Shown here one piece after another: positions 1 to 9,875 of a stretch of DNA of 64,000 nucleotides. Under the pieces are notes generated by a model. That model was given only the letters and a program-made list of their open reading frames with translations. It ran no database searches and was not told the origin of the DNA. The stretch is from positions 1 through 64,000 of the forward strand of contig KN805468.1 in assembly GCA_000818945.1 (NCBI GenBank). Direction: 5' to 3'. Position numbers and translations under genes: made by a program. The stretch's first letter is position 1, and the number at the start of each line of letters is the position of its first letter. Origin of the DNA: Schizochytrium sp. CCTCC M209059 (Eukaryota > Sar > Bigyra > Thraustochytrida > Thraustochytriidae).

Positions 1-803
1 CCGCTCCGCCGCGTACCTGCGCTCGCCGCGCTCCGGCCGCGCCGCTGCCGCTCGCTCGCTCGCTTCCGGCTCTGCGCCTGGCCGCGGTCGCCTCCTCGCC
101 GAGCAGACAGACAGACAGAGCGAGCGAGCCAAGCAGAGAGCGAGCCAAGCAGAGAGGCAGGCCGAGCCAGCGACCCCTTGCGGCGTGCCGCTCGTGCCCC
201 GCGCGCGCAGCCGCCGAGCTTCGCCTCGGGCCAGGCTCTGTGCGCCATGCACACTTGTATCGCGGTCTCCGTCGCGCGCTTTTCGCGATTGCTCTTTTCA
301 TGCGGGGGGATATGTAAGTCGCAGAGAGACTTGTAGTGGAGACGGGGAACAGCGGCGATGGGGATTGGGGTATGCGTTACGTGCGACTGGGGCACGAGCA
401 TTCGCGTTCGTTCGTTCCAAGCCGGACCAGCGCGCGACCTCGTCGCCGTTGTCCGCACGACTACGCTAAGGACGGAGGAGAGGCGGAGAGAGGGAAGGAG
501 CGACCAAGTCTCTGAGACTCTCTCGCAAGCAAGGAAGCAGCTGCAGCTTCAGGCCGGTAGTCAAACGGTACGCTTGCGGAAGCGCCTCCGCAAGTTCAGG
601 TGAAAGAAACCAGCGGCCACTCTAAGCCTGCTCGGAACACCAACCAGGTGCCAGGCCAGCAAGCGAGTGAACAAGGCAAGCGATCAAAGCGAGCTTCCTT
701 CCGGTTAACTCGCTGTCCAAAACCTTCTTGCGCTTCTCGCGCACGCGCGCGATTCGTGAAACAAGGCGCCTCCTCGTGACGTCGGGGCAACCGAGCACAC
801 ACG
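1..803. other. GC-rich upstream stretch, no gene seen
   Basis: GC-rich sequence with short GAGC/CAGA-type repeats near 100-160. The frames open here give Arg/Ser-rich peptides without recognisable motifs. It probably contains the promoter and 5' leader of the gene starting at 804. Confidence 0.5.
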
Positions 804-1244
804 ATGCGCGAGTGCGATCTGGCAACCTGGATGAGCGAATCCAAGTCCGTCTCCATGGAAGAGGCAAGCTCACTGGACGCTGCGTCGCGACAAGCAAGCC
901 TCGAGATCGTCTGCCTGGTTGAGCGCAGCGATCCAGTGTGCGCTTTCGCAACGACACATCTCCGCAAAGCACAAAAGGAGCTGCAAATTAAAGTCACCGT
1001 TGTGGAGGTCGAGAGCTTTCAGGACACCGTATCCAATCCTTATGGCGTGCATGCCTTTCCAGCGACTCTGCTGCTCTATGATGGCTGTCCAATCAAAGTC
1101 TTGCGCTCAGGCTACCGTGAGAGCCTGGCGCTCGTTGGGCCTGTATCATCAGAGAACCTCGTGGATTTTGTTCGTGACGCAAGAGACAAACTCATTGATG
1201 CCGAAGACCCCCTCGCGCTCGCGCCCGTTCCCGTGAGCTTTTAG
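804..1244 (+). CDS. Thioredoxin-fold protein lacking the CxxC motif
   Basis: A 146-residue single-exon protein. The middle looks like a thioredoxin fold: a strand (EIVCLVE, about residues 34-40), a loop with one cysteine (C46) where thioredoxins carry WCxxC, a helix, and a FPATLLLYDG segment whose P86 fits the cis-proline of the family. No CxxC pair is present, so ordinary disulfide reductase activity is unlikely. A binding, chaperone or monothiol role is possible. No signal peptide or membrane helix is visible. It converges on the quinone oxidoreductase gene, from which it is separated by about 140 bp of A-rich DNA. The fold assignment is a motif judgement and the specific function is unknown. 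Confidence 0.6.
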   Translation: MRECDLATWMSESKSVSMEEASSLDAASRQASLEIVCLVERSDPVCAFATTHLRKAQKELQIKVTVVEVESFQDTVSNPYGVHAFPATLLLYDGCPIKVLRSGYRESLALVGPVSSENLVDFVRDARDKLIDAEDPLALAPVPVSF

Positions 1245-1382
1245 AAAGAAAAATGGTAATGATAATGCAATGTCGTCTGTAATTTGATTTGTAAAAAAGA
1301 AAAGAAAAAAGAAGTTGTATCAATTTCGACCCTTCCCATCAGCTTGCGCTCGGGAAAAAAGAATAAAAAAAAATGGAACGCC
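1245..1382. other. A-rich convergent 3' region
   Basis: Lies between the stop codons of two converging genes. It holds several A-runs and AATAAA-like sequence (GAATAAAAAAAA near 1360), so it probably carries the 3' ends and polyadenylation signals of both transcripts. Confidence 0.35.
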
Positions 1383-2561
1383 TTACAACTTGTTGCATGT
1401 GAGGAGGAGCTTGCCCTTGGTGGCGCCAGACTCGAGCATGTGGTGCGCCTTGGAAGCTTGCTCGAGCGTAAGCTTCTCTTGCACAGTCACCTTGATCGAG
1501 CCATCCTTGATCCATCCAACGAGCATATCCATGCGCCGCTTCAGATCCTCCTGGCCCTCCAAGTATGCGTAAAGGCTCGGACGCGTAAGGTAAATGGAAC
1601 CCTGCGCAGTGAGCTCGAGCGGATCAATGGGTGGCGTCGCACCACTAGCGTTGCCAAAGACCACCAACATTCCGCGCTTGCGAATGCACTGCATGGACAT
1701 CTTGTACGTCTTTTTGCCGACGCCGTCGTAGGCAACATGTACACCCTTGCCATCCGTCGCCTCCTTGACGCGCTTCACAACTTCTTCCTGAGAAAGCTCA
1801 TCGTAGGGAAGCACGAGGTCGCAACCCACGCTCTTGGCCACTTCCACTTTGCCAGAGCTGCACGTACCAATGACGGTCGCGCCGAGGGCCTTGGCAACCT
1901 GCACGAGGATCTGGCCCGTGCCACCGGCCGCAGCCTGGACAAGGCAAACCTTGTCCGAGCTTAGAGGGTATGTCTCGCACGCAAGGTACTGCGCCGTGAG
2001 ACCTTGAACCGCCAGCGTCAGCAAATCGTCCAGAGCCACGCCTTCAGGCACGGCGTAGCACATGTCAGCATCGACGGCCGAGTATTCGCAGTACGTCGGG
2101 TTTCCAAGGTACACGACGCGATCGCCGAGCTTGGTGAACGTCTCAGGAACCTCGGACCCGACGCCGACGACCTCGCCGGCGCCCTCTTGACCCAGACCAA
2201 AAGGCGCCGCCTTGGGATACAAGCCCGTGCGAAAGTATGTGTCGATGAAGTTCACACCGGCGTACTCGTTGCGGACCAGCACCTGTCGCGGGCCGAGCGG
2301 CGTCTTCACGCCGGGGACCTCCGCATCGCTCTTCAAGCACGCGTCCAGGCCCTCCGCCTTTTCCACCACGCCGTCCAGGATCACGGCACGCTGCGTCTCG
2401 GGCAAGCCGTCTTGCATTCTCGCCGCCATGATGTTCGCTAGTCCTCGCGTCTGCGTTCCCGTTCCAGCTCCCGCTGCTCCTCTCCACCTCTGCGTTGCGA
2501 ACTCTGCTCCTCTGTAAATGCGAAGCGGTCTGCCCACGCGCGCGGCGGCCGCGGCAAGCAT
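1383..2561 (-). CDS. NADPH:quinone oxidoreductase, zeta-crystallin type
   Basis: A 392-residue member of the medium-chain dehydrogenase/reductase family in the zinc-independent quinone reductase branch, which passes electrons from NADPH to quinones. The N-terminal catalytic domain carries GVNFIDTYFRTGLYP (about 102-116) and GQEGAGEVVGVG (about 124-135). The Rossmann fold carries AAAGGTGQILVQVAKALGA (about 210-228), the usual NADPH-binding stretch of this branch. The structural and catalytic zinc ligands of alcohol dehydrogenases are not seen. The first 44 residues are Ala/Arg-rich and nearly free of acidic residues, which suggests a mitochondrial presequence. An internal ATG at 2427-2429 would give a cytosolic form of about 348 residues, close to the usual family length. 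Confidence 0.9.
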   Translation of the reverse strand: MLAAAAARVGRPLRIYRGAEFATQRWRGAAGAGTGTQTRGLANIMAARMQDGLPETQRAVILDGVVEKAEGLDACLKSDAEVPGVKTPLGPRQVLVRNEYAGVNFIDTYFRTGLYPKAAPFGLGQEGAGEVVGVGSEVPETFTKLGDRVVYLGNPTYCEYSAVDADMCYAVPEGVALDDLLTLAVQGLTAQYLACETYPLSSDKVCLVQAAAGGTGQILVQVAKALGATVIGTCSSGKVEVAKSVGCDLVLPYDELSQEEVVKRVKEATDGKGVHVAYDGVGKKTYKMSMQCIRKRGMLVVFGNASGATPPIDPLELTAQGSIYLTRPSLYAYLEGQEDLKRRMDMLVGWIKDGSIKVTVQEKLTLEQASKAHHMLESGATKGKLLLTCNKL

Positions 2562-3576
2562 CCTCGGCGTCTCTCGGGCTCTTGCCGACCGACCTTCACG
2601 GCGCCGAGTCCGGCACCTTTGTTGGATCGCTTCTGTCTCTGCATCTGCGAGACTACGTAATGCGGTAAGCCTACTCTATAGTAGTAGGAGTGGAAGTGAC
2701 CCAGGCATCTTGGTTGGGATTCCCTGTTAATGCATGCGTTGGCCTTGATCTTCACGAATTCAGAGGCCTCGCAGACCTGGATCTTCGCGGCGTAGCCTTC
2801 TCGATCTTCTCGAATTCTGTAATTCCGAGGACCATGATAATCGCGATTAGCGGTCTCGAACGTGGAGGTCAAGAATTCTGAATTCTGAATTTTGCGCGCA
2901 TCCTTCTTTCCACCATGACAGCGTTCACTGGGCCTATGTAGCAATTATAGCAAGGATATAATATAGTAAACGACCAGACGATCGCTGATTTCCTCTTTGA
3001 CATCGACCTCCCCGTCAGCATCCGGCGTAGAGTTCACCGAATTGTAGTGCGACGGTCGCCCATCGCCTCCTCGCAGCAAACTTACGGTCACGCCAACATC
3101 TTCTCCACGCCACAGGACAAATATTCTTGCTGTGTCAATTCTCCCGGCACTGCGAATGTCCAGGTATTGACTGACTGTGAGTTGTCGGCATCTCTTGCGG
3201 GAACCCTGAAGTCTGCGCCTTTGTAAGCAACTAGGCCTATCTTGAGCTCCATGGTGCTGCTCGCGGTGGAATCTTCCTGCACCTGCTCCGAAACCTTGCA
3301 CCGGGACACAGACGATCGCGCCTTCCCCTCGGTGCTCTGCTCAATAGCACGGAGATTTCATCGACGCGCCCAATAGGACACGGTTGCTTGATTTACACCA
3401 CGAGGAGCGCGCTCGACAGCAGCCAGCTGTATAGCGCGCTATTTCCCTCCAGCGCGTATACTCCTCCGCCGCAGTGTGATCTTTTGCACACAAATGGTTC
3501 CTCGAACGTTCCGCCAAAAAGGTCCGCTGAAGGACGATGACAGAACTCGAATCCTACTAGAAAGAGCAACTTGAAG
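2562..3576. other. Intergenic, possible decayed coding stretch
   Basis: No intact gene. Two minus-strand frames at about 2945-3309 look coding-like and would have to be joined by a frameshift: one reads MELKIGLVAYKGADFRV and the other reads ISDRLVVYYI further downstream. Several GAATTC sites cluster at 2755-2890. I recognise no family, so this could be a gene remnant or chance. The rest probably serves as divergent promoter DNA. Confidence 0.3.
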
Positions 3577-5487
3577 ATGCCGAAGTGGGCGGTGGTGGAG
3601 ACCGGACAGCCGAACGTGCGACCTGCGCGTGAGCTCGTGTCAGAGCACCCGCGCGCGAGCCTATACGAGGATGGGGAGGTGGATTGGAGCCGCAGCGCGC
3701 TGCTGAGCCTGGATCTGATCGACGCTTGGCGCTCGGGCGTGCTGCTGGTTCACGTGGAGGGGCGCGGGGTCCTGGTGATCAAAGCGACGACCAACCCGGC
3801 GCAGGAGGTTTTTGCGAGCCTGGCTGCGCCGGAAATGGGCGTGAGCGTGCCGCGCTGCCGGCTGGTCTCCCCGGGTGAGCCCGAACACGCCGCCATCCGG
3901 GAGCACGTCTCGGCGCTGCTGACGCCCAACACATACGAGCACGGCATCATCTCCTGGACCTACCTCAAGCAGAACCTACTCCTCGTAATGGAGCTGGCCG
4001 CCGGGTACACCGTCCTCCCGCAAGTCGCCAGCGGCGCGATCGGCCGATCGGCACTGCGTCGAATTGGCCAGGTGCTGGCGCTGGACGTGCTTCTGCACAA
4101 CGGAGACCGTATCCCCATAGGCGACCTGTGGAACAACAATGGCAACCTAGCCAATGTCATGATGTCAAACTCTGGCGACGGCGCCATCATGGCTGTCGAT
4201 AATGTGGGTAGCAGCCCCGCAAACGAGCAGCTCCGAGAGGGCTTCTTGCACCGCCTGCACTCCCTCCTCGAGTCCCGAAAGTCACTTCTGCGTGGGCTAG
4301 AGACCACGCTGGGCAGTCTCGGATCCAAGGTGGCCGCCCTGGAGGGAGGCGAGGCCGAGCAGCTCGAGGTCCTGGCCGATGGCATGGTGCAAGGCTTGGC
4401 GCGCATTCATTCGCATCTGACGCCGCAGCGCCTTAGCGAGTTGCGAGCCAGGGTGGAAGACATGGGGTCCAACGGCGCGGTGTGGGAGTCCAGCTTGGAC
4501 AGCGTTGCGGTGGACTTTATGACCGAGGTGTCCGCTATCATCGAGGAGGTGCTCGCGACGGGCGACTTGCTGACATCATCGTCGTCTTCGAGCCCGGATA
4601 ACGTGATGTTCCAACGCATTGAAGGCACCGACGGATGCGGGGCGATGCTACAGGCACTGCCAGTGGATGAGCAGCTGGTCGTCTTCTTCGACTTTGACCG
4701 CACCCTAACCAACGGGTTCGCGCTACCCACCGAGACGGCCTTGGACAAGCGCGTACGCGGCGGTGAGGCCACCGTGCGAGGTCTAGCCCGCCTCCACCAG
4801 GCACAGGTGCCGCTATTCATTGTCACCGCAAGGCCTCCTCGAGAGCTGGTGGTGATGCAACTCGCCGCCTCTCTCCGTGGACCGCAAAAGGAGATCGGGC
4901 GCTTCTTCCTTCCCACCGATGAGGAAGTCAGCGCCGAGGAGGTCTCCTTCGGCGATGTGCCCCTCGCCAGAGCAACCAATGCACGCCTCTACGCGTCGGA
5001 CTATCAAAAGTCGATGGCCGTCGCTCACGCCCTGGACGACCTCTTCCCCGCTGACGAGGAAACAAGAATCAGTAGGGTGACGGTGGTCTTCGTGGATGAT
5101 GTGTACATGAATGCCCATGACGTTGGCACAGGGACCGCGGTGGCTCTCCGTGACGCGGGCAGGACCGACCTTGCCGACGCCGTGTCCGTCCGTAGCATCT
5201 GGTGGGACACCTTCTTGGAAGAAACCGGCGATGCACCGACTATGGGGCTGGTCGCCAGCGACAACATCGAGAAGGGATACCCGGCCTATTCGCGTTCCGT
5301 ACTCTCAGACTTTGGGCTCGCCCCCGCCGAGGTGGACAGACGTGTTGAGGTCTACGCCGCCGCTGAAAGGAATGCCGGTATTAACGTCGCCAGGGAGGCG
5401 CCCAAGCCACCGGGAAAGCTCAAGGCCGCCACTGCAGCGCAAATGAAGCTTGCTAGCTTCCTTTTCGGCGGTGGCAAGAAGCGATAA
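3577..5487 (+). CDS. Actin-fragmin-kinase-like / HAD phosphatase-like fusion
   Basis: The first ATG is at 3577, giving 636 residues; the frame is open a few codons upstream but without ATG. Residues about 55-215 resemble the actin-fragmin kinase catalytic domain: GVLVIKATT with a candidate ATP-binding lysine (K69), LLVMELAAGYTVL, then ALDVLLHNGDRIPIGDLWNN and NGNLANVMM with AIMAVDN (D208) as metal-binding aspartate. A helical linker with a serine run (about 334-340) follows. Residues about 365-560 look like a HAD hydrolase: FFDFDRTLTNG (D372/D374), VTARPP (motif II Thr), a YQK lysine and VVFVDDVYMN (motif IV acids). Both active sites look intact. I infer a cytosolic enzyme with opposing activities on actin or another substrate. 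The C-terminus is basic. Confidence 0.7.
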   Translation: MPKWAVVETGQPNVRPARELVSEHPRASLYEDGEVDWSRSALLSLDLIDAWRSGVLLVHVEGRGVLVIKATTNPAQEVFASLAAPEMGVSVPRCRLVSPGEPEHAAIREHVSALLTPNTYEHGIISWTYLKQNLLLVMELAAGYTVLPQVASGAIGRSALRRIGQVLALDVLLHNGDRIPIGDLWNNNGNLANVMMSNSGDGAIMAVDNVGSSPANEQLREGFLHRLHSLLESRKSLLRGLETTLGSLGSKVAALEGGEAEQLEVLADGMVQGLARIHSHLTPQRLSELRARVEDMGSNGAVWESSLDSVAVDFMTEVSAIIEEVLATGDLLTSSSSSSPDNVMFQRIEGTDGCGAMLQALPVDEQLVVFFDFDRTLTNGFALPTETALDKRVRGGEATVRGLARLHQAQVPLFIVTARPPRELVVMQLAASLRGPQKEIGRFFLPTDEEVSAEEVSFGDVPLARATNARLYASDYQKSMAVAHALDDLFPADEETRISRVTVVFVDDVYMNAHDVGTGTAVALRDAGRTDLADAVSVRSIWWDTFLEETGDAPTMGLVASDNIEKGYPAYSRSVLSDFGLAPAEVDRRVEVYAAAERNAGINVAREAPKPPGKLKAATAAQMKLASFLFGGGKKR

Positions 5488-6776
5488 GTGCGCAAGATCT
5501 CATGTCCTAGGAGCTGCTGGAGCAGCTGCTGATTAGGAATAGGTGCACAAGGAGAAGAGCATCGTGGAGCTGCACGTGCAATTCTGGTCTTTGGAGGTGT
5601 ACAAGATCGACACGATCCGCAAGTCTGCCGAGATCAAGCCAAGCTGCGGCAAGTACCTCCGCCTTTTGACCTATGGTTTGTGTATTCTTCATCTTCCATA
5701 GCTTCAATATCGCATATATCGCCCCGGTGAAGGCAGACAAGAGCGGTTTCACTCTCTCTGCGAACGTGGCGCTAATTGCAGCTCGTCGGCAGCTACATAA
5801 ACACCAAATAACGGTGGGGCAGTGAGGAAGAAAGGGCAATTTATCATAAGCGACGAAACGAATGTTTTAGACGGCACCAAGACTGGCACCAAGACTTGTG
5901 CAAGATGTTCGAGTGCAGTTTTAAGACAGGGCCCAGCTGTCGTACGTCCAAAGAAGGGAGACCTTCACTTTTTGGATACCGCGCGGGTATGCGGTTGACT
6001 GACGCTGGTGTGGTACCGGAGAAGGAGCGCGCCATGCGAGACGATCCGGGTGTCCACAGCTTCATCAAGGACCAGCAGAAGATAGACGTCGCATCGCCGT
6101 CGCAGACGTTAGTGTCTGACGTCAAGGACCTTCTTAAATCGACGATCGGTGGAACTGGTCCGGCCGAAGTATTTTAGGAGGCCTGGTATAACCCGTTCAC
6201 ATCTGCCTTTTAAACACTAATTCTCTTTGATTGGGACGTTCTAGGAACGACCACACGGACTGTTTTTTTTGTTTTTTTTATTGCTCTCTGCTCTGCAGGT
6301 TCTCTTCTTACTGCGCTGCGAGAGGGAGAACCTGGGCGGCTACGAAGAGTCGTCAAGCTCGAGGAGGCGAGAGTACGGCCTGCGCACTATTGCAACGACA
6401 GGCTCTCGCTGGGTGGGGATGCGAGTACCCTTACCTTTTCGGGTCGAAGAACTTGGCGGCGGTGACCCCGGATATACCTTTTCATTTTAATAAAATACTT
6501 TCTTACTACAGTAAAGGTATGAAGAAGCCGGCACGCGAGGGGTCTCCGCGCGGGGACCCCCTTCGACTTTTTTGGCATTGCATTGCAGTTAGGCAGCGCC
6601 ATACCAGCAAATCATAGGGCTGAACGAGAACTTGCGAGTGTGCGTAGTTGCCGACAGGCTGTGTCAAGACTCTCGTCCTGGTGGTCTGTGGTCGGATGAA
6701 AGCAAACCTCAAACATCCAAAGTCCCAAGCGACACACTCAAAAGACACCCGACCCACCTTCTGTGCACGTGCGTCA
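5488..6776. other. Intergenic with coding-like remnants
   Basis: Near 5544-5680 a plus-strand frame reads KSIVELHVQFWSLEVYK and IRKSAEIKPSCGKYLR before breaking down, without a usable start. A second piece at 5905-6177 is listed separately. A direct repeat of GGCACCAAGACT lies at 5873-5896. AATAAA occurs near 6489. The remainder shows nothing I can name. Confidence 0.3.
5905..6177 (+). CDS. Small hypothetical protein or gene remnant
   Basis: An ATG-initiated frame of 90 codons plus stop, ending GPAEVF. It is hydrophilic, with mixed charge and a balanced composition (for example KERAMRDDPGVHSFIKDQQK) that looks more like real coding sequence than the Arg/Ser-rich shadow frames nearby. No motif, signal peptide or membrane segment is seen, and I recognise no family. 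The open frame extends upstream of the ATG without a better start, so it may be the last exon or surviving 3' end of a decayed gene, perhaps together with the coding-like fragment at 5544-5680. Confidence 0.25.
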   Translation: MFECSFKTGPSCRTSKEGRPSLFGYRAGMRLTDAGVVPEKERAMRDDPGVHSFIKDQQKIDVASPSQTLVSDVKDLLKSTIGGTGPAEVF

Positions 6777-7290
6777 ATGATGAAGAATGAAAAAGGGACT
6801 AAAGATGACGTGGTGACTGCAGATGTTGTGCAGGATGCTGTTGCGCGCGGAGAGGAGGAAGAAGAAGACCGGGCTTTGGACCGGCGCGTTGCCATCCGTG
6901 GCGGAGTACGTTTAATCTGGTTCTGTTTCACTTTGGCTTAGTTTGGGTTGGATTGAATTCCCTTGTCTTGCTGTAAATCAATTTGTTACGTGCCGGACGA
7001 TGACTGACAGTTGATTATCGAAAATATAGAAACCTGGCGGAAAGTACAAGAACGAGCGTTACTGCGGTCCAAAATCGTGGGTCGTTTGTTGCCTTTTTTG
7101 CTTGCCTTGGTACGTTCGAATTCCTAAGCCCCAAACGCCCGTACTGCTAGTTTATTCATGGTCCCCACTGGTTCACTGGTTCACTAACTCACAACCCTGT
7201 ATACATAGCGTACTTTGCTGCCCCTGCGACCACCGCGAAGTTTACTTTTCGCCCCCCAACGGGCGCAGAATTGTGCTTCAAAAGCTTTAA
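6777..7290 (+). CDS. YCGP/CCPCD small Cys-rich protein, copy 1
   Basis: Three exons: 6777-6905, 7030-7109 and 7209-7290, giving 96 residues. Introns of 124 and 99 bp have GTACGT donors and TAG acceptors. Exon 1 encodes an acidic N-terminus ending IRGG. Exon 2 encodes PGGKYKNERYCGP followed by a hydrophobic Trp/Cys-rich stretch. Exon 3 encodes the CCPCD motif and the tail SPPNGRRIV. The second intron splits the same cysteine codon (TG/C) as in the two downstream copies, which confirms both the exon model and common descent. The Cys-rich hydrophobic core of about 20 residues could insert in or lie on a membrane, or be palmitoylated. The function is unknown. This copy is the most divergent of the three. 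ATG 6780 is an alternative start. Confidence 0.75.
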
Positions 7291-8052
7291 CACATCTCAA
7301 GAGTATAAGTTTGGTTTACACAATTTGTTGTTGTTGATTTTGCTGCTGTTTCTGCTGTTTTTGTTGTTGTGGTGGTCTTTGTCGTTGTCGTTGTCGTTGT
7401 CGTCGTTGTCTTCAATGTATTCTAACCCTTTCTAAGCGACTGCCAAAAAAAAGGATGTGACGTCGTTAGTGTCATGTCGGAAAACTTGTAAAACCAAGAC
7501 CTGCGAGCGATAACTCATCTGAGCAACAGATTTTCTTCTAAATCTAGTCCAGATTTGCCCGTGAAGGTGACTCCTCGCCTTGCTCATCATAGCGAACTGA
7601 TCGTGATCAATAAGTCATCGGGCTCGCTCCAAACGGATGGCTGCACAACCCCATCCCTCAACCAGAGCACGCGCGCCTCGTCATCTTCGGCTGTGCATTG
7701 CATGAAATACGGGTGGCTGCGCCTGTGCCCTCGTGTGCGCATCGACCCTACAGCTCGTCCTCAACTCAAAGGGGGGTAGCGAGCACGAAGTTTGAGGTAC
7801 GCTTCTTGCGTGCTGGAATTCTGCAGAGGCAGCCGCAGCACGTGCCATTGAAAAACAAACACGAATCGCGCAGGGACGATCGAGCGCGTTGAGCCCAGTT
7901 CGACCCCACCCGCCCGCCCTGCGACATACGCGAGCCTGCCTGCGCGCAGTCTGAGCCCGGGGTCTCAGGACTTCGCGCACCTACCTCGTTTTCGTGTCCG
8001 CCTTGCTTGAGTGCCTGGAAAAGAGAGGGAGAGGGCTCGCTCACCTAGCAAC
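7291..8052. other. Intergenic between copies 1 and 2
   Basis: Contains TTG/TCG-rich triplet runs at about 7325-7410 and otherwise unremarkable sequence. No gene is seen. It should hold the 3' end of copy 1 and the promoter of copy 2. Confidence 0.5.
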
Positions 8053-8544
8053 ATGGACACCAACACCATGGACATCAAGAAGATTGACGCCACGGACATC
8101 CCGGTCGCGACGTTCGTGGAGGAGCCGCAGCCTACGAGTCCGCAGTCGCAGCAGGTTCAGTATGTACCTGCAGCGGATCCGCGGGTAGCAATGCGTGGAG
8201 GTGTAAGTTCTTATAGAAACAAGATGGAGGTGCGCACATGCACGCCGGCTCAAACGACCTCGACAAAAGGGAGGCTTATTAACCTCGCTCATCGTCGAGC
8301 AGCAACCTGGAGGCATCTACAGCCGTGAACAGTACTGCGGCCCCATTTCGTGGCTCGTCTGCTGTGTCTTTTGCGCCCCGTGGTACGTTTATTTGGCTTT
8401 TGCAACCCATGCACTATTCCTGACACGCTCATTTCTCGCATACGTCTCATACGATTTGTTTTGCACAGCGCCATTTGCTGTCCCTGTGACGAGCGCGAGA
8501 TCTACATTTCTCCGCCCGATGGCCGCCGTATTGTTATCAACTGA
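8053..8544 (+). CDS. YCGP/CCPCD small Cys-rich protein, copy 2
   Basis: Three exons: 8053-8202, 8303-8382 and 8469-8544, giving 101 residues. Introns are 100 bp (GTAAGT donor) and 86 bp (GTACGT donor), both with CAG acceptors. The N-terminus is hydrophilic, Pro/Gln-rich and ends DPRVAMRGG. The core reads PGGIYSREQYCGPISW, then a Cys-rich hydrophobic segment, CCPCDEREIYISPPDG and a basic end. Exon lengths and phases match copies 1 and 3, and DPRVAMRGG is shared with copy 3. I infer a membrane-associated protein of unknown role, produced by tandem duplication. Confidence 0.8.
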
Positions 8545-9301
8545 TGTTTCTCTTTGGCTTGAGAAATACTTTTCCAAACGTGAATATGTACGACATGTTT
8601 TACAAAGTCTACAGAGATTGGATTGCTCTTGTATGACTGTATGCCAGCCAAAGAGGTGCCGCCATGCGATTTGGCCATCGCCTGGGACATCCCCACGAGC
8701 CGCCCTATAAAGCTGACGTTTTGTCCCCGAAACTGTGATGCCTGGGGCCTGCCCTCCTCCAGGCAGGCAGGCAAGGAAGCATCGACCCAATCCATTCCAG
8801 TCTAATTTCAATGACCTTATTCTTCTACTACCCAAAGTATTCCCCGTGGATTCTGGACCAGACTGGCAAATGGCTCTTTCTAATGACCAATCGTGGTTCG
8901 TTTGCCCAAGCCAGCGAGCGAGTCGGGTAGAATCAAGTTCGACGCCATTCCGCGGGCTAAGTTGGACAGAGCCAGTGGACCATGACTCATATACTGCCCC
9001 TTGAGTTGGACACCACACTCCATGTGCGAGTCGCACACTACCACGCAAATGGGGGGTATTATAGGAGTCTTTTGCCTTCGTATTCTCTAACTTGCTCGGT
9101 ATTCCCAGTCACAAGGACGCGTCAACGACCTCACTTTGGCAGGCAGAAACAAAACTCCTCCCCTTGATTCACGCACGCTCGCTCGCTCGCTCGCTCGACT
9201 TCACGTACGCACAACTGCACTTACACACGTAGTACTAGCAGCATCACCACCAGCTCCAGCACCACCAGCAGTAGCAGCGGCGATAAACAGAAAAGGACAA
9301 G
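8545..9301. other. Intergenic between copies 2 and 3
   Basis: No coding signal. A CTCG run lies at 9176-9196 and CAC/CAG-rich sequence sits just before the ATG of copy 3, probably in its 5' leader. Confidence 0.5.
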
Positions 9302-9875
9302 ATGGACAAGAATGTCCCCGTCATGGCCGAGCCAGTTGGCCAGTACAACGTACAGCAGCAGCAGCAGCAGCAGCAGCAGCCGCCGCAGCAGCAACAGCAA
9401 TATCAAGTCATGGTGGACCCACGCGTTGCGATGCGTGGAGGGGTACGTTGCTGCGAAAAAGGATCTGGAATATGGAAAACCAGAATATGAAATAAATACG
9501 ATCACTCCGGCTCAATCGACTAACACACCTACCTATACATACCTCTTCTTTGACGGCAAAACTTGTACAAATAAACTTCATAAATCGCAGCAACCCGGTG
9601 GACAATACACCCACGAAAAGTACTGCGGACCCATGACGTGGATTATTGGCCTTTTCGTCTGTCCCTGGTACGTTTCGACGAGATTTTTTCAAAAGAAAAA
9701 GGAATTAAAACCTTCTTTCTCTTTTCGCTCGCCTCTTATTTACAGCATCAATGTCGCTCACGTGCTTTGTTCTCTTTCTACGAACGAATTTGTTAACAGT
9801 GTTTGCTGCTGTCCTTGCGACGAGCGGGAGGTCTACTACTCGCCCCCGGACGGTCGCCGCATCGTCCTCAGCTAA
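9302..9875 (+). CDS. YCGP/CCPCD small Cys-rich protein, copy 3
   Basis: Three exons: 9302-9442, 9591-9667 and 9800-9875, giving 97 residues. Introns of 148 and 132 bp have GTACGT donors and CAG acceptors. The N-terminus carries a poly-Gln run from a CAG tract at about 9352-9380. DPRVAMRGG closes exon 1, as in copy 2. Exon 2 encodes PGGQYTHEKYCGPMTW and is one codon shorter than in the other copies. Exon 3 starts by completing a cysteine codon and encodes CCCPCDEREVYYSPPDGR. Same inferred membrane-associated nature and unknown function as its neighbours. Confidence 0.8.

Noticed and set aside
1284..1964. Plus-strand frame of 226 codons
   Set aside because: Antisense of the quinone oxidoreductase gene, which is unambiguous on the other strand.
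2438..2944. Minus-strand frame of 168 codons upstream of the quinone oxidoreductase
   Set aside because: Overlaps the start of the real gene in another frame and has no recognisable sequence.
6300..6500. Possible fourth YCGP copy upstream of copy 1
   Set aside because: A short GAACCTGGGCGGCTAC match to the exon 2 start is seen, but YCGP and the Cys-rich core are missing and no exon 3 is found.
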